A DNA stretch of 64,000 nt from CAVPUA01 sp963708805. Its GTDB lineage: Bacteria > Actinomycetota > Actinomycetes > Mycobacteriales > Jatrophihabitantaceae. Every line of letters begins with the position of its first letter. Positions within the stretch are counted from its first letter, which is position 1. The stretch is from positions 62,001 through 126,000 of the forward strand of contig CAVPUA010000003.1 in the NCBI GenBank assembly GCA_963708805.1, written 5' to 3'. The notes beneath the pieces are model-generated. The model searched no databases. It had not been told where the DNA came from and saw nothing but the letters and a program-made list of their open reading frames with translations. A program made the translations under genes and the position numbers. Below, one piece after another: positions 10,167 to 19,160 of the stretch.

Positions 10167-10565
10167 TTACTGCCCGACGACCTTCTCCGGGCTCAACCGC
10201 ACGATGATGCGCTCGGCGCCGGGCGGGTCGAAGGTGTAGTCGGCGTCGATGTACTTGTGGGCCAAGTCGTTGATGAGCTGGCTCGTCGGGTCGTCGGTGA
10301 CCACTGCGGTGCCACTGAACTCGAAGTAGCTCTGCCAGTCGTCCGGATTGATGATCATCACCGAGATCCGCGGGTCACGCGCGACGTTGCGGCCCTTGAG
10401 CCGGTCCTTCACCGTCGAGATCAGGAGGTCGTCGCCGTCGCGGCCGACCCACACCGGCGTGGTCTGCGGGCTGCCGTCGGCGTTCAGGGTCGTCATCGCG
10501 ACGAGGTTCTTGCCGTCGAGGAGTTGCTTGGCCTTGTCGGGCAATGTCTTGTGCGGCTGAGTCAT
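10167..10565 (-). CDS. PPOX-class flavin/F420-binding split-barrel protein
   Basis: Small protein of 132 residues with the pyridoxamine-5'-phosphate-oxidase fold. Recognisable blocks are LVAMTTLNADGSPQTTPVWV, DDLLISTVKDRLKGRNVARDPRISVMI and the C-terminal RIIVRLSPEKVVG. The pattern matches actinobacterial F420-dependent or FMN-dependent PPOX proteins such as Rv1155, which reduce or oxidise small substrates or bind cofactor. The substrate is unknown. The gene is divergent from the cystathionine enzyme at 10625 with only 59 bp between starts, and sits between ispF and cysS as part of a two-gene insertion relative to mycobacteria. Confidence 0.8.
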   Translation of the reverse strand: MTQPHKTLPDKAKQLLDGKNLVAMTTLNADGSPQTTPVWVGRDGDDLLISTVKDRLKGRNVARDPRISVMIINPDDWQSYFEFSGTAVVTDDPTSQLINDLAHKYIDADYTFDPPGAERIIVRLSPEKVVGQ

Positions 10566-10624
10566 GCCACCATCCTGCCGCCGGACCGGTATCCGCTGCC
10601 ACCCCGGCCGCTAGCGTTGGCCCC

Positions 10625-11738
10625 ATGGACGCTTCGTTGCAACCGGAATCCGTCGTGGTCGCGGCCGGCCGCCCTGATCGGACGCCCCGCGCCCCGGTCA
10701 ATCCGCCGATCGTCCTGACCGCGCCGTTCCACCACGGCCCGGACGACAACTACTACGTCCGCCAGGGCAGCACCGACACGATCCGGGCCCTCGAGGCCGC
10801 GCTCGGCGCGCTGGATGGTGGGGACGCACTGGCATTCTCGTCCGGCATGGCCGCGGTCGCCGCGGTGATCGAGGGACGGCCGACCGCCGCCGTCGCCGTG
10901 GTCCCCGACTCCGGCTATGCGGGGACGATCTCGCTGTTCGCCGACCAGGCGTTACTCGGCCGGATGGAGGTTCGCTCGGTCGACATCACCGACAACGACG
11001 CCGTCCTCGCCGCCCTGCCCGGGGCGTCACTGCTCTGGCTCGAGACGACGACCAACCCGCTGATCGGGGTCGTCGACATCCCGACCCTGGCCGCCGCGGC
11101 CCACGAGACGGGCGCACTGGTGTGCGTGGACGCGACCTTCTCGACCCCGCTGTCGTCGCGGCCCCTCGAGCAGGGCGCCGACGTCGTCATGCACTCGGCG
11201 ACCAAGTATTTGTCGGGGCACTCGGATCTGTTGATGGGCGTGCTCGTCAGCCGCGATCCCGACGCTCGGTTCGGTGCTGCGGGCGCGACGCGACATCACC
11301 GGCGGCGTGCCCGGCGCGCTGGAGGCGTATCTCGCACTGCGCGGGCTGCGTACGCTGGCCGTCCGGTGGGACCGGCAGCAGGCAAACGCGCTCGAACTCG
11401 CGAGCCGGCTCGCCGGGCACGACGGCGTGACGCGCGTGCGTTTTCCGGGACTGCGCGACGACCCGTGGCACGCTCGGGCCTCGGCGCTGTACACCGGCTT
11501 CGGCGCGATGATCTCGTTCGAGGTGGGCTCGCAGGCGCGGGCGGACGAGCTGTGCCGGCGCGTCCGGTTGATCACCCACGCGACCTCGCTCGGCGGCGTC
11601 GAATCGCTCATCGAGCGGCGGGCCATGCACGCCATCGATGCCGCGTCCGGGACGCCGGCCGACCTGTTGCGGTTCTCGGTCGGCATCGAGCACGTCGACG
11701 ACCTGTGGGCCGACCTCGTCCAAGCCCTGGATCAGTAG
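10625..11738 (+). CDS. Cystathionine gamma-synthase/lyase family PLP enzyme, frame break
   Basis: PLP-dependent Cys/Met-metabolism enzyme, about 370 residues. The active-site lysine is in HSATKYLSGHSDLLMG. The phosphate-cup motif is FSSGMAAVAA, and LWLETTTNP and VCVDATFSTP match the family. The frame breaks near 11260; the correct continuation LGSVLRARRDITGGVPGALEAYL is in another frame, ending at 11738 after TSLGGVESLIERR and RFSVGIEHVDDL. ATG 10625 was chosen because the protein from there aligns with family N termini. Synthase and lyase activities cannot be separated from sequence alone. It converges on ispF across a nested palindrome. Confidence 0.83.
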
Positions 11739-11750
11739 CCCACCACCCGG

Positions 11751-11818
11751 TTGACTGGCGCGTTTCGCCTCGATTGGCGCGCAATTTCGCGCCAATGGCG
11801 GGCGAATGCGCCAATCAA
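11751..11818. terminator. Nested palindrome with four half-sites (ATTGGCGC type)
   Basis: Outer arms at 11751-11769 and 11801-11818 are imperfectly complementary (TTGAYTGGCGC core). The inner perfect 9-bp hairpin ATTGGCGCG at 11773-11781 and CGCGCCAAT at 11788-11796 closes on CAATTT. It has the same design and the same loop as the element at 7699-7770, with different arm sequence. It lies between the convergent cystathionine-enzyme and ispF genes. Confidence 0.7.
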
Positions 11819-11835
11819 CGAAGGGGGTTGCTCGG

Positions 11836-12301
11836 TCAGGCGGGCAGCAGCAGGGCGGTGGCGATGGCCGCGATGCCCTCGCCGCGACCGGTCAGCCCCA
11901 GGCCGTCGGTGGTCGTCGCGCTGACCGCCACCGGGGCCGCCGACGGCCCGCGACAGGACCTGCTGGGCCTCCTCGCGCCGAGGGCCGATCTTGGGCGCGT
12001 TGCCGATCACCTGGACGGCGACGTTGCCGACCGCCCACCCGGTCTCGCCGAGCAGGCGCACGACCTCGGTCAGCAGGGTCACCCCGACGCGCCCGCCCAT
12101 CGCGGATCGGACGTCCCGAACACCGACCCCAGATCGCCGAGCCCCGGCCGCGGACAGCAGCGCATCGCACATCGCGTGCGCCGCGACGTCGCCGTCCGAG
12201 TGACCCGCGCAGCCGTCGACGCCCGGCCAGAGCAGGCCGGCGATCCAGCACGCGCGGCCGGCCTCGACCGGGTGGACGTCGGTGCCGATGCCGACCCTCA
12301 C
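11836..12301 (-). CDS. ispF: 2-C-methyl-D-erythritol 2,4-cyclodiphosphate synthase, several frame breaks
   Basis: Non-mevalonate isoprenoid enzyme, about 155 residues. It starts at a GTG with RVGIGTDVHPVEAGR; metal-binding D and H are in TDVHP, and the second site is CAGHSDGDVAAHAMCDALL. Three single-base breaks are inferred near 12145, 12084 and 11940. Correcting them gives LGDLGSVFGTSDPRW, then QVIGNAPKIGPRREEAQQVL and finally VSATTTDGLGLTGRGEGIAA, all family features, ending at TGA 11836-11838. It lies 24 bp downstream of ispD. The number of breaks in an essential gene points to sequence error. Confidence 0.85.
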
Positions 12302-12325
12302 GCGGCGGCCCTCATACGGTGGCCC

Positions 12326-12964
12326 TCATGCGAGCGCCTCGGCGATGCGCAGGTCCCACGGCGTGGTGATCTTGAACGACTCCTCGGCGCCCTCGACCAC
12401 CGTGACGGCAATCCCCAGGCGTTCGGCCATCGAGGCGTCGTCGGTGGCCGGGCCGCCGGCCGCATGCGCGCGGACGAGAACAGCCCGTGCGGAACCCCTG
12501 CGGAGTCTGCACGGCACGCAGGGCAGATCGATCGATGGTCTCGACGACGACATCCTCGAACACCCGCTTGATCGTGTCGACGACGGGCACGACCGGGACC
12601 ACCGCCTCGGCACCGGCGACGCAGCGCGCCGACGACCCGCGAGATCACGTCGGCCGGGACGAACGGGCGGGCCGCATCGTGCACCAGCACGAGGTCGACG
12701 TCGTCGGCGAGGACGGCCAGTCCGGCCGCGACCGAGTCGGGCCGCTCGGCGCCCCCCGCCACGACGACGGGCAGCGCCGGGCACCTGGTCGACGAGTTCG
12801 GCCGGGACCACGGCGATGACGTCGCGGATCGCGGGATGATCGGCGAAGCGGCGCAGCGAGTGGTCGAGCAGCGTGGCGCCGCCGACCACGCAGAACGCCT
12901 TCGGCTTGCCGGCGCCCAGCCGGGTTCCGGCACCGGCGGCAACGAGAATGGCGGCAACGGTCAT
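12326..12964 (-). CDS. ispD: 2-C-methyl-D-erythritol 4-phosphate cytidylyltransferase, several frame breaks
   Basis: Isoprenoid-pathway nucleotidyltransferase, about 215 residues. The CTP-binding loop is MTVAAILVAAGAGTRLGAGKPKAF at the N terminus; written in parts, AAGAGTRLG is the conserved segment. Further family segments appear in three frames: VVAGGAERPDSVAAGL, LVHDAARPFVP, VDTIKRV, LRAVQTPQGF and FKITTPWDLRIAEALA. Breaks are inferred near 12780, 12630 and 12495. The order carD-ispD-ispF is the same as in mycobacteria (Rv3583c-Rv3581c). With the breaks corrected, the gene is complete and of normal length. Confidence 0.85.
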   Translation of the reverse strand: MTVAAILVAAGAGTRLGAGKPKAFCVVGGATLLDHSLRRFADHPAIRDVIAVVPAELVDQVPGAARRRGGGRRAARLGRGRTGRPRRRRRPRAGARCGPPVRPGRRDLAGRRRAASPVPRRWSRSCPSSTRSSGCSRMSSSRPSIDLPCVPCRLRRGSARAVLVRAHAAGGPATDDASMAERLGIAVTVVEGAEESFKITTPWDLRIAEALA

Positions 12965-13008
12965 CCGACCGTCACCGCCAGTCTCGTACTGAAGTTCTGG
13001 TCTGAAGG

Positions 13009-13500
13009 CTAGGCAACTGCCTCGGCGAGGACCTCGTCGAGCACGAGCTCGGCCTTGTCCTCGTTGGTGCCCTCGGCAAGGGCCAGCTCGCTGACGAGAA
13101 TCTGCCGGGCCTTGGCCAGCATGCGCTTCTCGCCGGCCGACAGGCCACGGTCCTTGTCGCGCCGCCAGAGGTCACGAACGACCTCGGCGACCTTGTTCAC
13201 GTCGCCCGAGGCCAGCTTCTCGCCGTTGGCCTTGTAGCGCCGCGACCAGTTGGTCGGCTCTTCGGTGTGCGGAGCGCGCAGCACCTCGAAAACCCGGTCC
13301 AGACCCTCCTGGCCCACCACGTCACGAACACCGACGATCTCGGCGTTGTCCGCGGGCACGAGGACGGTCAGATCACCCTGCGCTACCTTGAGCCGCAGGT
13401 ACATCCGGGTCTCGCCTTTGATCGTGCGCTGTTCGATGGCTTCGATCTTGGCTGCCCCGTGATGGGGATAGACAACGGTCTCGCCGACCTGAAACGTCAT
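13009..13500 (-). CDS. carD: CarD-family RNA polymerase-binding regulator
   Basis: Essential actinobacterial transcription regulator of 163 residues that binds the RNA polymerase beta subunit and stabilises open complexes, notably at rRNA promoters. The N-terminal RNAP-interaction domain starts MTFQVGETVVYPHHGAAKIE. The C-terminal helical DNA-binding domain includes NWSRRYKANGEKLASGD and SAGEKRMLAKARQILVSELALAEG. Length and start match the family exactly. The gene is intact and heads the carD-ispD-ispF set. Confidence 0.96.
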   Translation of the reverse strand: MTFQVGETVVYPHHGAAKIEAIEQRTIKGETRMYLRLKVAQGDLTVLVPADNAEIVGVRDVVGQEGLDRVFEVLRAPHTEEPTNWSRRYKANGEKLASGDVNKVAEVVRDLWRRDKDRGLSAGEKRMLAKARQILVSELALAEGTNEDKAELVLDEVLAEAVA

Positions 13501-13526
13501 GTGAGCGTGCCCCTTTCCACTTTCTC

Positions 13527-13532
13527 AGGATA
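13527..13532 (-). promoter_or_regulatory. Possible -10 box of carD
   Basis: On the minus strand the sequence TGGTATCCTGAG contains TATCCT (TAnnnT pattern), 27 bp upstream of the carD ATG, with a G/A-rich ribosome-binding site between. No clear -35 was found, which is common in actinobacterial promoters. Inference from pattern and spacing only. Confidence 0.35.
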
Positions 13533-13735
13533 CCACGGCGAGGCGTCCCCCCGAGACCGAAATGTCCGTATCCCGGTCGGCGCCGTCGTGCGAGGGACGC
13601 CCTGCGTCGCGCCGCGACGCGCCTCGCTACTCTGTGGACGACGATTCGCACTGGAAGTTCGCACTCTGATGATCGCCCTCTGACATCGCAGAGACGACTC
13701 GGTGTGGGCAGCAGTCGGCACGAGAGGATTTCGTC

Positions 13736-14457
13736 TTGACCGCACGGACCGGCGAGCAGACGCGCCGCCCCGCATCCCGTCCCCTGCTCGTGCTCGCCGC
13801 CGTCGTCGCCGCCGCGCTCACGCTGACCGCGTGCGGCACCGGGCAGCGGGCGCAGACGGCCGTCGAGACGCCGGTCGTCGACGGCGTCGAGGCGACGGTC
13901 GGCTCCATCGCCATCCGCGACCTGGCCGTTCAGCGCACCCACGGCCGGCGGTGGCTATCCTCACCGCGCAGCTGCAGGGCGTGATCATCAACAACTCCGG
14001 CACGGACGACCAGCTGGTCTCGGTGACGACCTCGGCCGCGAAGTCGGTGTCGCTGTACTCCTCGAGCGCAGACGCCGCCGCCGCGAGCATCGCCGCCACG
14101 GCGACCCCGGCTGCCACTGCTTCGACTGCGACTACTGCCGCCGGTTCGGACTCGGCCAGCCCGTCGGCCAGTGCCTCCGCCAGTGACTCCGCCAGCGCTT
14201 CGGCCAGCTCGTCGGCGGCCGCGGGCTCGCAGGTGACGATCCCGGCCGGCCAGCTCGTCCACATCGGTGGCTCGGCCGACGCCGCGGTGATCGAGCTCAA
14301 CGACCTCTCCTCGCAGATCGTGGCGACGTCGATCATCACGCTCACCTTCACCTTCGCCCACGCCGGCAGCGTGACGGTCAAGGTCGGCGTGGCGCTCGGC
14401 ACCAACTCCGGCGTCGCCCTCGATCCTTCCGACCGTCCAGGCTCCACGGCGGAGTAA
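13736..14457 (+). CDS. LpqE-like lipoprotein, Ala/Ser-rich insert, frame breaks
   Basis: Exported lipoprotein of about 240 residues. A TTG start at 13736 follows AGAGGA; the signal peptide RPLLVLAAVVAAALTLTAC ends in the lipobox LTAC. The mature part continues VDGVEATVGSIAIRDLAV, then, in another frame, GVIINNSGTDDQLVSVTTSAAKSV. Breaks are inferred near 13937 and 13962. A roughly 50-residue Ala/Ser/Thr-rich tract around 14090-14225 interrupts the domain before VTIPAGQLVHIGG and the C-terminal beta strands. The fold looks like the PCuAC/DUF461 domain. Its position upstream of radA matches lpqE (Rv3584). Copper binding is not shown: the usual Met/His ligands are not evident. Confidence 0.7.
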
Positions 14458-14494
14458 CCGCGACAACGTCCGACCCTCGGGTTAGCGTTCGACC

Positions 14495-15968
14495 GTGACC
14501 AAACCCAGTTCGAAGCGCGCACCCGCGCCGGCCTTCCGCTGCGGCGAATGCGGGGCCACGCCAGTTCGCTGGCAGGGCCGCTGCCCCGAGTGCCAGGCGT
14601 GGGGAACGGTCGCCGAGGTCGGCGCCCCGACCCAGATCGTCACCAGCCGCGGCGCGGTCACCACACCGGCCCTGCCCATCGGGCAGCTCGATCCCACCAT
14701 CGCTCTGGCCCGCCCCACCGGCGTCGCCGAACTCGACCGGGTGCTCGGCGGCGGCCTGGTGCCCGGGCTCGGTCGTGCTGCTCGCCGGCGAGCCCGGCGT
14801 CGGCAAGTCGACGTTGCTGCTCGAAGTCGCCCATCGCTTCGCCGCGCTCGGCGGCGCGCCCGCGCTGATCGTCACCGGCGAGGAGTCGACGGCCCAGGTC
14901 CGCATGCGGGCCGAGCGGACGCACGACCGTCCACGACCAGCTCTACCTCGCCGCCGAGAACGACCTCGGCGCGGTGCTCTCGCACGTCGACCAGGTCGAG
15001 CCCGGCCTGCTCGTCGTCGACTCGGTGCAGACGATCTCGACCAGCGCGGTCGAAGGGCACGGCCGGCGGCGTGCCGCAGATCCGCGCCGTGGCCGCGTCG
15101 CTGATCGCCGAGGCGAAGAAGCGCGGCATCGCGACCGTCCTCGTCGGCCACGTGACCAAGGACGGCTCGATCGCCGGGCCGCGCGTGCTCGAGCACCTCG
15201 TCGACGTCGTCCTGCACTTCGAGGGCGACCGGCACTCGTCGCTGCGCATCATCCGCGCGACCAAGAACCGGTTCGGCGCGGTCGACGAGATCGGCTGCTT
15301 CGAGATGCGCGAGAACGGCATCACCGGACTCGCCGACCCGTCCGGGCTGTTCCTGTCCGAACGGCCCAAGGCGGTGCCCGGCACCTGCGTCACGGTCACC
15401 CTCGACGGCCGCCGACCGCTGGTCACCGAGATCCAGGCTCTGACCGACCGCTCGGCGGGCGGCTCGCCGCGGCGATCGGTCAGCGGCCTCGACAGCACGC
15501 GCGTCGCCATGCTGATCGCCGCGACCAGCCGGCCGGCGCAAGCTCGGCTTCGGCGAACTCGACGTCTACGCCTCGACCGTCGGCGGCCTGTCGGCGACCG
15601 AGCCGGCCGCCGACCTGGCCATCGCGATCGCCATCGTCTCGGCCGCGCGGCAACTGGCCATGGCCCCGACCCTGTGCGCCATCGGCGAGGTGTCGCTCTC
15701 GGGCGACATCCGGCGGGTCAACGGCCTCGAACAGCGACTGGCCGAGGCGGGCCGGCTCGGCTTCCGCACGGCGATGGTTCCCCTTGATCATCTCGGCGAC
15801 GTGGTCCGCCCCGAGATCGCCGGCGTACGGACGTTGCCGGTCGCCACGATCGACGAGGCGTTGCAGCTGGCGATCAACCTGTCGAAGGAGGAGTCGGGCC
15901 CGCGCCGCCCCACCTTGCGGGCAATCGACGGCGCCGGTCGCGAACGCCCTTACACTTGGCGCAAATGA
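14495..15968 (+). CDS. radA: DNA repair protein RadA, several frame breaks
   Basis: RecA-like ATPase that promotes branch migration in recombination, about 490 residues. The N-terminal zinc finger is CGEC...CPEC. Walker A is GEPGVGKST, followed by VTGEESTAQVRMRA and LLVVDSVQTIS. The RadA-specific motif is RATKNRFGA. The C-terminal Lon-like domain has LDVYASTVGGL and GEVSLSGDIRRVNGLEQR. The product is spread over all three frames; single-base breaks are inferred near 14765, 14933, 15053 and 15537. It lies 41 bp upstream of disA, a conserved pair. Confidence 0.9.
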
Positions 15969-16009
15969 GCCGTATTCCTACGTGCTCCCGAACGATGAGG
16001 ATCTGACCC

Positions 16010-17087
16010 GTGGCCCGAGACGAACGCGACGACGCGCTGCGCGCCGTACTCGCGACAGTGGCGCCGGGTACTCCGCTTCGCGACGGGCTCGAGCGCATCC
16101 TGCGCGGCAACACCGGCGCGCTCATCACGGTGGGATGGGATCGCACCGTCGAGTCGCTGTGCACCGGAGGCTTCCCGCTCGACATCGAGTTCTCGGCCAC
16201 CGGCCTGCGCGAGCTGTGCAAGATGGACGGCGCCGTGGCGCTGACCACCGACGGTTCGCGCATCGTCCGGGCGGCGACGCACATGATGCCCGACCCGGCG
16301 ATCCCCACCGACGAGTCGGGCACGCGTCACCGCACCGCCCAGCGCGTTGCCGTGCAGACCGGTTACCCGGTGATCTCGGTGTCGCAGTCGATGCGCATCA
16401 TCGCGCTCTATCTCGACGCGTCTTCGTTACGTCCTGGCCAGCTCCGGCGAGCTGCTGTCGCGGGCCAACCAGGCGATCGCGACGCTCGAGCGGTACAAGT
16501 CGCGCCTGGACGAGGTGTCGGGCACGTTGTCGGCCCTCGAGATCGAAGACCTGGTCACCGTCCGCGACGCGATGCTCGTCGCCCAGCGCCTCGAGATGGT
16601 CCGGCGCATCGCCGACGAGATCGAGGGCTACGTCGTCGAGCTCGGCACCGACGGCCGGCTGCTGGCGCTGCAACTGGACGAGTTGATGGCCGGCGTCGAC
16701 CTCGACCGCGAGCTGATCGTGCGCGATTACGTCCCGGCCGGCAAGCGCGGGCGAACCGTCGAGCAAGCGGTCGCCGAGATGAGCGAGCTCTCCTCGACCG
16801 ACCTGCTCGACCTGCAGAACGTGGCGCGAGCCATGGGCTTCGGCTCGGCGCCCGAGGTGCTCGATTCGGCGGCCAGCCCGCGGGGGTACCGGCTGCTCGC
16901 CCGGGTGCCGCGCCTGCCCAGCACCATCCTCGATCGCGTCGTCGAGCACTTCGGAGTCTTGCAGAAGCTGCTCGCCGCGACCGCCGAGGACCTGCAACTC
17001 GTCGAGGGCGTCGGGGACGCTCGGGCCCGCACCGTCCGTGAGGCGCTCTCGCGAATGGCCGAGACGTCGATGATCGACCGCTACTAG
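16010..17087 (+). CDS. disA: Diadenylate cyclase DisA, frame break
   Basis: DNA-scanning protein of about 358 residues that makes c-di-AMP. The DAC domain contains the catalytic MDGA and GTRHRTAQR motifs around residues 75-110. A helical linker (SRLDEVSGTLSALEIEDL) follows, and a C-terminal HhH DNA-binding domain (LPSTILDRVVEHFG, VEGVGDARARTVREAL). One base break near 16425 separates MRIIALYLDASS from YVLASSGELLSRANQ. A GTG start at 16010 fits the family start ARDERDDALR. Transcription ends at the hairpin at 17097-17132. Some actinobacterial DisA genes, as here, are directly downstream of radA, which can modulate DisA activity. Confidence 0.92.
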
Positions 17088-17096
17088 CGCGCACGC

Positions 17097-17132
17097 ACAA
17101 GAGGCCCCGCCCGGGGAGGCGAGACCTCTTGT
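17097..17132. terminator. Hairpin terminator after disA
   Basis: ACAAGAGG at 17097-17104 pairs with CCTCTTGT at 17125-17132, extended by a GC-rich inner stem. It begins 9 bp after the disA stop, followed by GTATTG on the plus strand. It lies between convergent genes and could act in both directions. Confidence 0.75.
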
Positions 17133-17196
17133 GTATTGCTGCTCGGCGGCCTCCCATGAGGCAGGGGTGGAGGCCATCGAGCCGTCTGCGCGCCGC

Positions 17197-17775
17197 TCAG
17201 CGGCGGGCGTTCACGGCTGCCATCGGCACCAGGATCGCGATGGTCAGGCCGACGGCGAGGTTCATCACGGCGAAGGCGATCTGCGAGTGCAGGCCCGCGG
17301 TCGAGGTGAAGGGCAACAGGGTGGCAAGCGCGGTCACCAGGGCCACGATCCAGCTGTAGTAGGTGATCGGGCGGGGCGCGACGTGCAGCATGCCGTCGAA
17401 CAGGCCGGCCGCCGCGAGGGCCAGTCCGACGACGCTCAGGCCGTACAGCGCCGAGTGCACCGGAGTGAGCGACGAGCCCGAGCCGAGCAGCACCGGCACG
17501 TGCACGATGCCGTGGGCAACGACCAGGCCGACGATGCCGACGAGGGCGGTGACCAGCGCGGTCAGGCCGGCGCCGACCCAGTACCGCACCTGGTCGACCC
17601 CGGCGTCGTAGGGGTCGCGCCGGGCGGCCTGGGGCGCGGTCGGAGCGGCCGGACGAGCGGAGTACACCGTGGAGCTGTTCGGCATCGTCATCCAGCCGTC
17701 GGCCGAGTGGTCACCGGAGCCGGCGGGGACGGTGCCCGGAGCAGGGTGATTGGTGGGGATGATCGTGGTGGTCAT
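17197..17775 (-). CDS. Four-helix integral membrane protein (DUF6069-like)
   Basis: Protein of 192 residues with a Pro/Ala-rich cytoplasmic N-terminal region of about 70 residues and four hydrophobic segments: GAGLTALVTALVGIVGLVVA, the HSALYGLSVVGLALAAAGLF region, YYSWIVALVTALATLLPF and AVMNLAVGLTIAILVPMAA. The ATG at 17775 follows AAAGGAAG and is preferred over an ATG 69 bp upstream. The topology resembles the actinobacterial DUF6069 family, function unknown. It is divergent from the histidine kinase with under 90 bp between starts, so shared control is possible. Confidence 0.7.
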   Translation of the reverse strand: MTTTIIPTNHPAPGTVPAGSGDHSADGWMTMPNSSTVYSARPAAPTAPQAARRDPYDAGVDQVRYWVGAGLTALVTALVGIVGLVVAHGIVHVPVLLGSGSSLTPVHSALYGLSVVGLALAAAGLFDGMLHVAPRPITYYSWIVALVTALATLLPFTSTAGLHSQIAFAVMNLAVGLTIAILVPMAAVNARR

Positions 17776-17861
17776 CGGAACTTCCTTTCGAATCCCGGTA
17801 TCTCGCCGGCTGACACCAGTCTCGAAGAATCGAGCTCCCCGCACCGTCGCCCGAGCAGCGG

Positions 17862-19160
17862 GTGCGGTGGATGATCATGCTGTCCACCGATCGGCTGACA
17901 GTGGAAGATGTAGCGGTGCCCGAACGGTTGACCGTCACCGACCTGGCCGTCAGCCCCGAGCTGTTCCGCCTGCTGCTCGGGCACGCCTATCGCGGCATCA
18001 GGGTGCAGTTCGTGCTGCGGCTGTTCCTGGTCGTCTTCATGATCTGCGCCATCGCCGCCGTGCCGCCCGCCCACGATCGCGCGGCCTGCTGGGTGATCGT
18101 GACCTGCTATGTGGTGTGGGCCGTCGGGGTCGGGCTGTGGACGGCCAACGGCGGCGTCGGCCCCGTGCGGTGGATGTGGCTGGCGCTGCTGGTCGACACC
18201 CTCGCGCTCGCCGCACTGACCGCGGTCGCCGGTGCGTCGGCCCAGGAAAGCTGGACCGCCGACCTGCTGGTGAACGGGTTCTTCATCGTGCCCGCGCTGG
18301 CCGCCACTCAGCTGCGGCCGTGGGTGGCCGCGATGGTGTCCGGACCAGCGGTCGTCGCCTACCTCGCGGTCAGCATCGCCACCAAGGGGGCGAACACCGA
18401 ACCGTGGGGTTCGATCCTGGTCCGCAGCCTCGTGCTCGTCGGCGTGGCCGTGGGTGGCACCGCCCTGTCCTGGGTCCAGTTGTCGAGGGTGCTCGACATC
18501 GCCGGTCTGGCCCAGGAACGCGCCGGTCTACTCGACGAGCTGCTCACCATCGAGTCGCGCGAACGCAGCGCACTCGCCGAGCAACTGCACGACGGGGCGC
18601 TGCAGTACGTCCTCGCCGCCCGACACGACCTCGAAGACGCCCAGCTCGACGGCGACGCCACGGCGTTCGCCCGCGTCGATCGGGCCCTCACCGAATCGGC
18701 GACACTGCTCCGCTCGACGGTCACCCAGCTACATCCGGCCGTGCTCGATCAAGCCGGTCTGCCCCGTGCCCTCACCGACCTCGTGACGTCGATCGCGGAG
18801 CGCGCGGACCTGCTGGCCGAGGTCGACGTGACCAGCTGGCCGACGACGCGCTCGCCGCTCGACGGGTTGCTCTACTCGACCGCACGCGAGTTGCTGACCA
18901 ACGTCGTCAAACACGCGCAGGCGACGAGCGTGCGGCTGAAGATCGACGTGACCGGCGATGAGGCCCGGCTCTCGATCATCGACGACGGACGCGGCCTGGC
19001 CGCCGACGCGCCCCAGCGACGGCTGGCCGAAGGGCACATCGGACTGGCTTCGCTGCGCACTCGGATCGCGGCCGCCGGCGGGACCCTCACGCTGGAGTCG
19101 GCACCCGGAGCCGGCACGACGATCACCGTCGTGGTGCCGTACGCCGAGGCGGCAAGCTGA
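17862..19160 (+). CDS. NarL-type sensor histidine kinase
   Basis: Membrane sensor kinase of 432 residues (ATG at 17877 is an alternative start). About six transmembrane helices occupy residues 45-205. The HisKA_3 dimerisation box is RERSALAEQLHDGALQYVL; the phospho-accepting residue is the His of QLHDG. The HATPase_c domain has ARELLTNVVKHAQA (N box), DDGRGLA (G1) and HIGLASLRTRI (G2). The likely partner is the LuxR-type regulator at 19849-20508, encoded on the other strand 0.7 kb downstream. It overlaps the next gene by 1 bp (TGATG), implying translational coupling. Signal unknown. Confidence 0.9.
   Translation: MRWMIMLSTDRLTVEDVAVPERLTVTDLAVSPELFRLLLGHAYRGIRVQFVLRLFLVVFMICAIAAVPPAHDRAACWVIVTCYVVWAVGVGLWTANGGVGPVRWMWLALLVDTLALAALTAVAGASAQESWTADLLVNGFFIVPALAATQLRPWVAAMVSGPAVVAYLAVSIATKGANTEPWGSILVRSLVLVGVAVGGTALSWVQLSRVLDIAGLAQERAGLLDELLTIESRERSALAEQLHDGALQYVLAARHDLEDAQLDGDATAFARVDRALTESATLLRSTVTQLHPAVLDQAGLPRALTDLVTSIAERADLLAEVDVTSWPTTRSPLDGLLYSTARELLTNVVKHAQATSVRLKIDVTGDEARLSIIDDGRGLAADAPQRRLAEGHIGLASLRTRIAAAGGTLTLESAPGAGTTITVVVPYAEAAS

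Noticed and set aside
13777..14457. LpqE-like protein as a copper chaperone
   Set aside because: Overall fold and position fit, but the His/Met copper ligands of PCuAC were not seen in the corrected sequence, so copper binding is not claimed.
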